A DNA stretch of 19,039 nucleotides. It comes from an uncultured Eubacteriales bacterium. GTDB taxonomy: Bacteria; Bacillota; Clostridia; Oscillospirales; Acutalibacteraceae. The stretch lies in assembly GCA_934445015.1 (NCBI GenBank), contig CAKSDJ010000030.1, positions 1 to 19,039 on the forward strand, given 5' to 3'. Made by a program: the position numbers and the translations under genes. The notes under the pieces were generated by a model, which did no database searches, was not told the DNA's origin, and saw only the letters and a list, made by a program, of their open reading frames with translations. This document shows positions 14,332 through 19,039 of this stretch, one piece after another (the stretch's first letter is position 1; the number at the start of each line of letters is the position of its first letter).

Positions 14332-14698
14332 GTGGGGTATTAAAATATGTCGAAATGTGTAAATATGCAGGCAGATAAAACAAAAAACGATTAAAGTTAT
14401 TTTCACGTCAGCCAAATTCGGAAAACTACGTTATAATTTTTAAAAATTTATTTTACATAATTTAGTATTCATTTTATGATTGCATATTAAGTAATTCAAC
14501 TTATCAACCGAGTTTTCCACTGAAAGCATGTCGAAAAACAGCGAAAATCCGTTATTTGGTCTTTGTTTAAGTCAAAAACGGTTAATTACACGGTGGATAA
14601 AGTGCAAAACTTTTTAGGTTGTCCAAGTTAACATAACGCAAAAAAATTCATTGTTTTTCCATAAATTGTAACTATTTGTAACTTGACTTTATGTAATT
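14332..14698. other. AT-rich intergenic stretch without a gene
   Basis: About 370 nt with no supported gene or recognised RNA. It is the 3' flank of the small-protein operon, yet no good terminator is visible; CCGTT (14548) and AACGG (14578) could form only a weak, wide hairpin. A tandem pair TTGTAACT at 14666-14673 and 14676-14683 is spaced exactly 10 bp. Confidence 0.4.
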
Positions 14699-14932
14699 TT
14701 AATTAAGCAGGTATAAAAGCGCCAGAATAAGCAAATTGTCGCATTCATCGTTTGCCAAAACCAAAATCAGGCCCAAAATAAGCAACGTGTCCTGCTCAAT
14801 GTTTATACCCTGAGTCGGAGCGGAAATCTTATTTTTTTTATTTTGATCGTTTGGTTGTTTCGCACGTTTATTCATTTCGCGAAGCTGCTCTATGGCGCGT
14901 TGCTTATTTTGAAAAAAATTATTATCGGGCAT
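14699..14932 (-). CDS. Small protein of unknown function with an internal Leu-rich repeat
   Basis: A 77-aa protein. The first 45 residues are polar and basic (rich in Lys, Asn, Gln). The last 30 are very hydrophobic and hold two copies of a 12-residue unit, DTLLILGLILVL and DNLLILALLYLL, joined by ANDEC. This could be a re-entrant or double membrane helix, or an aggregation-prone tail like those of some small spore-associated Clostridia proteins. It is the third gene of the operon driven by the sigma-E-like promoter at 15628-15657, 20 nt after the second. No known domain is recognised. Confidence 0.75.
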   Translation of the reverse strand: MPDNNFFQNKQRAIEQLREMNKRAKQPNDQNKKNKISAPTQGINIEQDTLLILGLILVLANDECDNLLILALLYLLN

Positions 14933-14952
14933 ACGTCACCACCGCTTGTTAT

Positions 14953-15330
14953 TTAAAAGTCAAACAGTCCGCTGCCTTTAATGAGCGGCAACATATCAAC
15001 AATTTTAAGCAATTTGAGTGCAGTATCAACTTTTTCCTGTCTGGGGGCGCTGAGCAAGGGTTTTAACGCCAAAAGCAAATTTGCCCGGCTGTCGTTTCCG
15101 CTGTTCTTGAGTTGCTTCATAACCGACATAATTTTTGCAAGTTGATTTGCGTCAAATGCGGCGTCGGAAAAATCAGTATCGCTGTTTTGTGCCGACTGCT
15201 GACCCTGTTTATTATCATTCTGCTGTTGCGTTTGCTTATCACCGAGCATACTTTCTGCCATAAGGCGTACCCTATTCATACTTTCGGGGTCGTTTAATAT
15301 TTCTGCCAGTTTTTCGCTTATATCATCCAT
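14953..15330 (-). CDS. Conserved-type small protein of unknown function, second gene of the operon
   Basis: A 125-aa soluble, mostly helical protein. The N-terminal segment is DDISEKLAEILNDPESMNRVRLMAESMLG, the middle is Gln/Asn-rich (about 32-55), and a C-terminal helical part includes LLLALKPLLSAPRQEKVDTALKLLKIVDMLPLI. It has no signal peptide or membrane helix. It overlaps the end of the upstream gene by 8 nt, so the two are translationally coupled. I recall similar proteins as hypothetical genes in Clostridia, but I cannot assign a function. Confidence 0.8.
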   Translation of the reverse strand: MDDISEKLAEILNDPESMNRVRLMAESMLGDKQTQQQNDNKQGQQSAQNSDTDFSDAAFDANQLAKIMSVMKQLKNSGNDSRANLLLALKPLLSAPRQEKVDTALKLLKIVDMLPLIKGSGLFDF

Positions 15331-15589
15331 TTTTATTATCGCCGCCTAAAATTTTCATTATATTTTTTGCCGCATCCGAGCTTAAAATTTTTTTCATTTT
15401 TTCTTTATCGGCAAGTATCTCCTGCATTTTTTTGCGGTCGGCGTCATTCAGACTTTTCATAACAGCGTCGGTGTTTCCGCTTTTTGCCGCCTCAATGGTT
15501 TTTTTATCGATTTTTCCGCCTGTTATTTTGTTAAGAGTACTGTCGAATTTTGAATTATTTGTATTCTGGGGGTTGTTACGGTTTTGCAT
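15323..15589 (-). CDS. Small charged protein of unknown function, first gene of the operon
   Basis: An 88-aa hydrophilic protein. The N-terminus is Asn/Gln-rich and probably disordered (QNRNNPQNTNNSKFDS). The rest is Lys-rich and helical, ending DKEKMKKILSSDAAKNIMKILGG. This end echoes the ILNDPESMNRVRLMAESMLG start of the next gene, so both may carry versions of one short helical motif. ATG 15589 has a strong SD, GGAGG, at 15598-15603. The promoter just upstream matches sigma-E, which suggests mother-cell expression in sporulation. Function unknown. Confidence 0.8.
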   Translation of the reverse strand: MQNRNNPQNTNNSKFDSTLNKITGGKIDKKTIEAAKSGNTDAVMKSLNDADRKKMQEILADKEKMKKILSSDAAKNIMKILGGDNKNG

Positions 15590-15627
15590 TGATTTTTCCT
15601 CCGAAATAATGTATTATATGTATAATT

Positions 15628-15657
15628 ATTGTATGTGGGGCGAGGGTTGAAATATGC
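15628..15657 (-). promoter_or_regulatory. Sigma-E-like sporulation promoter of the three-gene operon
   Basis: On the minus strand, GCATATT (15651-15657) and CATACAAT (15628-15635) are separated by 15 nt. These match the Bacillus sigma-E boxes (KHATANT, then CATACAMT at 13-15 nt) at every position. The predicted start of RNA is near 15621, giving a leader of about 32 nt with the SD well placed. The -35 box overlaps the start codon of the divergent phosphoesterase gene. Confidence 0.65.
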
Positions 15658-16127
15658 GAATTACCGTGCTTTCGGACTCGCACGGCAGCGGCGTTACGGT
15701 TGACCGTATTTTAAACCGCGAAAGAGTGTCGGACGCTTTTATTTTTTTGGGTGATGTCACTTCTGACATTGAAGATCTTGCATTTGAACACTCAAACAAA
15801 AAATTTTATATTGTAAGCGGAAACTGCGATATGTTTTCGCATTATCCGCATAACGATATTGCAAATATAGGCGGTTTTAAAATTTTTATTACTCACGGGC
15901 ACACATTCGGCGTAAAGAGCGGCACAGCCACGCTTGAGAATGCGGCGCGGCAGGCAGACTGCAAAATTGCGCTGTACGGACATACACACATACCTGATAT
16001 AAGATATGCAGACGGCCTGTATATTGTTAATCCGGGTTCATGTGCGCGCTCGCGCAACGGCAGCAACAGTTATGCTGTAATAGATATACGGAAAAACGGT
16101 ATTCTGCCTTCAATTATAAAGGTATAA
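15654..16127 (+). CDS. YfcE/MJ0936-type metallophosphoesterase
   Basis: A 157-aa calcineurin-like phosphoesterase. The metal-binding motifs are complete and ordered: DSH (D8, H10), GD (D34), GNCD (N57), HGH (H81), and GHTH (H110, H112). This small cytoplasmic family has phosphodiesterase activity on model substrates; the natural substrate is unknown. ATG 15654 follows GAGGG with good spacing. A TATAAT at 15621-15626 could be its -10, but no good -35 accompanies it. The gene is divergent from the small-protein operon and shares its upstream DNA. It ends at a strong terminator. Confidence 0.9.
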   Translation: MRITVLSDSHGSGVTVDRILNRERVSDAFIFLGDVTSDIEDLAFEHSNKKFYIVSGNCDMFSHYPHNDIANIGGFKIFITHGHTFGVKSGTATLENAARQADCKIALYGHTHIPDIRYADGLYIVNPGSCARSRNGSNSYAVIDIRKNGILPSIIKV

Positions 16128-16202
16128 AATTTTACAACAACCTGTGGGCAGGTCTGTAAGACAAAACTGTTTACAAAACCCGTTATCTGCTTAAAAAAGC
16201 GA

Positions 16203-16244
16203 AAAACAGCGCTTAATTCCTTTTAGGGAATCGGGCGCTGTTTT
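16203..16244. terminator. Bidirectional terminator between the phosphoesterase and LysR genes
   Basis: AAAACAGCGC (16203-16212) pairs with GCGCTGTTTT (16235-16244). An inner ATTCC/GGAAT stem follows. The A/T ends supply T runs on both strands. The flanking genes converge here. Confidence 0.88.
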
Positions 16245-16269
16245 GTATTTAAAATTTGTTGCAAGCCGC

Positions 16270-17175
16270 TCAGTTAACCTGATTTTTAAAAAAATCCGCC
16301 AGCATTTTTGAAAATTCTTCTGCTTCGTTGCTATGAACGGTGTTTTCTGCCGTAAGTATTACAATGTTATAATTTTCGGAACTTAAAACGGGAATAGACA
16401 CCACACTGCCCATATTTAACCTTGACTTCATTATTCCGGTTCCGACTGTGAAACTGTCGGTTGAAATCAAAAGATTCATAAGGGTGGCACGGTCGTTGAT
16501 TTCGATTTTATGCAGTGAATCGTCCTCCTCCGTAAGTTCCTCACGGAACGGCTCTGAGCCGTAATCGCCCTGCCCGTATGAAATATACGGGTAATCTGAC
16601 ATACTTTTAAAGTCAATATATTTTTGGTTTGCCACAGGATGCCCCTGCCTTACAAAAATGTGCGGTTTTGTTTTTCCTATTTTTTCGAACAGAATTTTGT
16701 TGTTTCTGAGATAACGTTCGGTTTGTGTGTCGCCCTCTTTAATGACTATAAGCCCCAAGTCGCAACTGTTGTTTTTAACGCTTTTAATAATTTTGTCGGT
16801 CTGGGTTTCCTTAAAAACAAAGTAATACGCGTCACTGCTGTTTTTGTTGACAAACTCAGAAAAAGCATCTGCGGCAAAATCGTAGTGCTGCGTATAAACC
16901 GACAAATGTTTTCTTTTGATTTTTGTTTTAAACCTTTCTGAAATCATGTGCGACTGTGATACGATTTTTTCAGCGTATCTTAAAAAGTCAACACCGTCAT
17001 TTGTAAGGGTTATACCCTTGTTTGAACGATTAAAAATTACTACTCCGAGTTCATCCTCTAAATCTTTTATAGCCATTGAGAGGTTTGCCTGTGAGATAAA
17101 AAGACGGTTCGAAGCCTCACAAAAAGATCCGCATTGGGCAATTTTGATAGCATATTCACACTGTTTGATTGTCAT
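16270..17175 (-). CDS. LysR family transcriptional regulator
   Basis: A 301-aa LysR-type regulator. The winged helix-turn-helix occupies about residues 1-60 (GSFCEASNRLFISQANLSMAIKDLEDELGVVIFNRSNKGITLT), followed by the linker helix and a two-lobe effector domain (about 90-295). Its ligand cannot be read from sequence. ATG 17175 is 5 nt after the DUF554 stop, with SD GTGAGG, so it is co-transcribed behind the DUF554 gene and probably regulates it or its physiological target. This differs from the common divergent LysR layout. Confidence 0.92.
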   Translation of the reverse strand: MTIKQCEYAIKIAQCGSFCEASNRLFISQANLSMAIKDLEDELGVVIFNRSNKGITLTNDGVDFLRYAEKIVSQSHMISERFKTKIKRKHLSVYTQHYDFAADAFSEFVNKNSSDAYYFVFKETQTDKIIKSVKNNSCDLGLIVIKEGDTQTERYLRNNKILFEKIGKTKPHIFVRQGHPVANQKYIDFKSMSDYPYISYGQGDYGSEPFREELTEEDDSLHKIEINDRATLMNLLISTDSFTVGTGIMKSRLNMGSVVSIPVLSSENYNIVILTAENTVHSNEAEEFSKMLADFFKNQVN

Positions 17176-17180
17176 TTTTT

Positions 17181-17900
17181 CTACCTCACATAATTTATAA
17201 ATAAATTGCCTGCCCTGTAGATAAGCACCAGCAAAATAGACGGCATCATATCAGCGGTTTTTATTTTTACCGTTTTTTCAGACAAAAAATTAACTCCCGA
17301 GAAAAAAAGTATAACATATCCTACGCTGCAGAGCAAGTTAATGGTATTGTTATCGAAAAAATTTGAAAACACCCGACTTATGCAACCTATCGCAACCTGT
17401 ATAAATGTAACCGGAACCGCCGACAGCGCACCACATTTACCGAGCGATGAACCTATTGACAGCGCCAGCGTGAAATCAATCAGGGATTTAATATAAAGCG
17501 TTGTATTATCATGATTGACAAATACGTCAATGGGCCCTATAATCGCCATTCCGCCTACGGCAAACAAAAGGGTGCCGGTCAAAACTGTGTTAAGGCAGCT
17601 GTCTTTCTTATCCTTGTTTTTAAGAAACTCAGTATTTGAAATTTTGCTTTCAAGATCAAATCCTTCACCTATCAGGTAGCCTACCAACAGGCAAATAATG
17701 ACTGCTAACAGATTCGGGCTGTCTAAAGCACCGTTTTTTATGTAAAGAGTTTTAGAGAAAAAACCGACGGCGCTCATCATTGCAATGATTATGCCGCACA
17801 TTGCAGAAAATGCGGAACTTATCTTTCTTTTTGAAAAAACAAGATCCCCTAAAAAGCACCCGAGTGAAATCGCAATAAAATCCGCCGATAATCCTAACAT
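17181..17900 (-). CDS. DUF554 family membrane protein
   Basis: A 239-aa integral membrane protein with about seven helices. Family-like segments are VGYLIGEGFDLESKI, LLFAVGGMAIIGPID, TLYIKSLIDFTLALSIGSSLG, LSAVPVTFIQ and a C-terminal MMPSILL. The family (YqgA/YdfK) is a putative transporter or channel without established substrate. ATG 17900 has SD AAGGCGG. It is first in a two-gene unit with the LysR regulator. Confidence 0.88.
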   Translation of the reverse strand: MLGLSADFIAISLGCFLGDLVFSKRKISSAFSAMCGIIIAMMSAVGFFSKTLYIKNGALDSPNLLAVIICLLVGYLIGEGFDLESKISNTEFLKNKDKKDSCLNTVLTGTLLFAVGGMAIIGPIDVFVNHDNTTLYIKSLIDFTLALSIGSSLGKCGALSAVPVTFIQVAIGCISRVFSNFFDNNTINLLCSVGYVILFFSGVNFLSEKTVKIKTADMMPSILLVLIYRAGNLFINYVR

Positions 17901-17942
17901 AAAATCCGCCTTCCGTATGATAAGAATATACAGTAATTTTAC

Positions 17943-17970
17943 TATATAAAAATCTTTGGGTAAATATCAA
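17943..17970 (-). promoter_or_regulatory. Candidate promoter of the DUF554-LysR unit
   Basis: On the minus strand, TTGATA (17965-17970) and TATATA (17943-17948) are separated by 16 nt, about 45 nt upstream of the start. The AT-rich context offers other options; TATAAT-like hexamers also occur near 17990. Confidence 0.4.
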
Positions 17971-18041
17971 AAAAACGATAGCCTATAATAAAATATAATT
18001 ATACACGGACTTAAAAAATTTTTGTCACTATATAAAGCAAA

Positions 18042-18076
18042 CCGAAAACGGCAGTCTGACAAACCGCCGTTTTCGG
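18042..18076 (-). terminator. Terminator of the collagen-like gene
   Basis: CCGAAAACGGC (18042-18052) and GCCGTTTTCGG (18066-18076) form an 11-bp stem with a 13-nt loop. The minus-strand 3' side is T-rich (TTTGCTTT). It lies about 50 nt after the collagen-like stop. Confidence 0.8.
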
Positions 18077-18127
18077 CTTCTGATTTTTAAAAAAACTAAA
18101 ACTGACACGCCGAATTTCAGCGCTTAT

Positions 18128-18754
18128 TTATTCTGTTGCGGGGACTTCATATTCTACATCATATTCTATCCACTGTATCCGAACCGACGTGCGCACGGCA
18201 CTGTCTGAAATAAATGAAGAAATTTCGCACAAGGACCAGAGTTTTGCAACGGGGTCCTGCTGACGCAGCTTTATGCTGTGCGTTTCCTGCGATTTGTTGT
18301 AAACTATTTCATCAATAACAGTTCGGCTTGAAACAGTTGTATTATCAAGTGTTTGGGTTTCTATGGTGCTGGCGTTGTAAATAGATGTTCTGCGCATATC
18401 TATTGAAACCGATGTTCCTGCATCTTTTGGTGCAACAGCTATTCTTACAGCGCTTGAGGATGTGCTTTGATAAGTCAAAACAAGACTTTTAAGCGGTATT
18501 GTAAGCACGCTTTTTACGGTTGAAAGGTTAACATGATATTCGGTGTCAGGTGCAAAAAGGTTTGGAGTGGTTATATCCTGTTCGGTAGTTTTGAAATTAA
18601 GTTTATAACTTATTGGTGTGTTTTCAACTACTGTGATTACAGGGGTTTCGCCCTTTTCACCGGGGTCACCCTTAACGCCCTGAAGCCCCATAACACCCGG
18701 GTCGCCTTTAGGGCCGACATACCCTCTGACACCCTGTGGGCCTCGAGGTCCCAT
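18128..18754 (-). CDS. Collagen-like Gly-X-Y protein with a C-terminal beta-type domain
   Basis: A 208-aa protein from ATG 18754. Residues 2-37 are twelve consecutive Gly-X-Y triplets (GPR GPQ GVR GYV GPK GDP and so on), able to form a collagen triple helix. Residues about 40-208 are Ser/Thr/Val-rich and probably beta-structured, as in trimerising heads of bacterial collagen-like surface or spore proteins. The reading frame stays open 22 codons upstream of ATG and contains one more triplet (GPM, using that Met), but has no ATG, GTG or TTG. The SD is weak (TAGGA close to the ATG). There is no signal peptide. The tRNA terminator ends about 50 nt upstream and no promoter is clear, so the 5' end may be lost or atypical. 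Confidence 0.75.
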   Translation of the reverse strand: MGPRGPQGVRGYVGPKGDPGVMGLQGVKGDPGEKGETPVITVVENTPISYKLNFKTTEQDITTPNLFAPDTEYHVNLSTVKSVLTIPLKSLVLTYQSTSSSAVRIAVAPKDAGTSVSIDMRRTSIYNASTIETQTLDNTTVSSRTVIDEIVYNKSQETHSIKLRQQDPVAKLWSLCEISSFISDSAVRTSVRIQWIEYDVEYEVPATE

Positions 18755-18804
18755 AGGTCCTACCGCTTGAGCGATAGGATTTTGCTTTGCGTGTGTGCAA
18801 AATA

Positions 18805-18841
18805 AAAGCCGACATCTTCATAATCTGAAAATGTCGGCTTT
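18805..18841 (-). terminator. Terminator after tRNA-Cys
   Basis: AAAGCCGACAT (18805-18815) pairs with ATGTCGGCTTT (18831-18841), extended by TTCA/TGAA inside. On the minus strand the stem is followed by TATTTT. It begins 2 nt after the tRNA-Cys CCA end. Confidence 0.85.
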
Positions 18842-18842
18842 A

Positions 18843-18916
18843 TGGAGGCACCACCCAGAATCGAACTGGGGATAAGGGCTTTGCAGGCCCCTGCCTTACC
18901 GCTTGGCCATGGTGCC
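18843..18916 (-). tRNA. tRNA-Cys (GCA)
   Basis: A 74-nt tRNA with encoded CCA (18843-18845). The acceptor stem starts GGCACCA and ends TGGTGCC; the D-arm contains CCAAGCGGTAAGG. The anticodon loop CTGCAAA gives anticodon GCA, and the T-loop is GTTCGATTC. It lies downstream of tRNA-Gly on the same strand, probably in one transcript. Confidence 0.95.
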
Positions 18917-18939
18917 ATATTAAATTTTGAGGATAAATA

Positions 18940-18964
18940 AGGGCGCTTAAATTTTAAGCGCCCT
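18940..18964 (-). terminator. Hairpin between tRNA-Gly and tRNA-Cys
   Basis: An 11-bp perfect stem (18940-18950 with 18954-18964) has a 3-nt loop, starting 1 nt after the tRNA-Gly CCA. The minus-strand flank is T-rich (TTATTTAT). Only 23 nt separate it from tRNA-Cys, too few for a full promoter, so it may be a leaky terminator or a processing signal. Confidence 0.5.
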
Positions 18965-18965
18965 C

Positions 18966-19039
18966 TGGAGCGGATTACGAGGCTCGAACTCGCTACCTCC
19001 ACCTTGGCAAGGTGGCGCTCTACCAGATGAGCTAAATCC
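18966..19039 (-). tRNA. tRNA-Gly (GCC), 5' end cut by the window edge
   Basis: 74 nt are present, with encoded CCA (18966-18968). The anticodon loop TTGCCAA in a CCACC/GGTGG stem gives anticodon GCC. The D-arm reads TAGCTCATCTGGTAGAGC and the T-loop GTTCGAGCC. The 3' acceptor strand AATCCGC needs GCGGATT on the 5' side; only GGATT is inside the window, so two bases lie beyond 19039. Confidence 0.93.

Noticed and set aside
14227..14415. 62-codon minus-strand frame across the manA start and promoter
   Set aside because: It overlaps the manA start in another frame, covers its promoter and has no SD.
14501..14600. DnaA-box-like TTATCAACC (14501) and GGTGGATAA (14592), suggesting a replication origin
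   Set aside because: Each deviates from TTATNCACA, only two were seen, and no dnaA/dnaN or origin-type gene is nearby.
18757..18776. D-arm-like hairpin as a third tRNA gene
   Set aside because: No anticodon arm, T-arm or acceptor stem can be matched around it; kept only as an observation about the collagen-like 5' region.
18760..19002. 80-codon minus-strand frame
   Set aside because: It is read through tRNA-Cys, most of tRNA-Gly and their terminator.

Overview
This window reads as a chromosomal segment of an anaerobic, spore-forming Clostridia, most likely an Oscillospiraceae/Ruminococcaceae-type organism. The grounds are strong Shine-Dalgarno (SD) sites with frequent TTG starts, a folT-type tetrahydrofolate riboswitch, an F-ATPase rotor subunit of the anaerobe two-carboxylate type, a BofA-like protein, a sigma-E-like promoter and collagen-like Gly-X-Y repeats. 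Taxonomy is inferred from gene style; no marker gene was compared.

Layout. 264-1331 (-): lipoprotein with a metzincin-like zinc motif. 1709-1906 (+): small zinc-ribbon protein flanked by possible coding remnants. 2252-3232 (-): stand-alone ATP-pyrophosphatase half of GMP synthetase. 3334-4236 (-): cytoplasmic M14 peptidase. 4292-4840 (+): Nudix ADP-ribose pyrophosphatase. 4841-5599 (+): sigma-A promoter, THF riboswitch, SD-masking hairpin and folT. 5697-12385 (-): complete F-type ATP synthase operon in the order atpI-B-E-F-H-A-G-D-C, from a near-consensus promoter at 12509-12537. 12814-13077 (+): BofA-like protein behind a hairpin that masks its SD. 13301-14257 (-): class I mannose-6-phosphate isomerase. 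14699-15589 (-): three small unknown proteins behind a sigma-E-like promoter. 15654-16127 (+): YfcE-type phosphoesterase. 16270-17900 (-): DUF554 membrane protein and a LysR regulator. 18128-18754 (-): collagen-like protein. 18843-19039 (-): tRNA-Cys and tRNA-Gly, the latter cut by the window edge.

How the genes work together. The F-ATPase dominates. Its c subunit has a glutamate in both helices (E30 and E63) plus the Thr and Tyr of Na+-binding rotors, so Na+ coupling is predicted. Its epsilon subunit lacks the C-terminal helical domain, and its a subunit appears to start at AUU. The folT block takes up folate under THF feedback. The BofA-like gene and the sigma-E-like operon point to sporulation in the mother cell. 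The rest is single-gene housekeeping (GMP synthesis, nucleotide clean-up, sugar phosphate isomerisation, peptide trimming).

I found no CRISPR array, insertion sequence, prophage or clearly novel multi-gene system. The best leads for something undescribed are the sigma-E-like small-protein operon, the metzincin-like lipoprotein and the collagen-like gene without a convincing start. Only sequence reading was possible; no database search or folding program was run.
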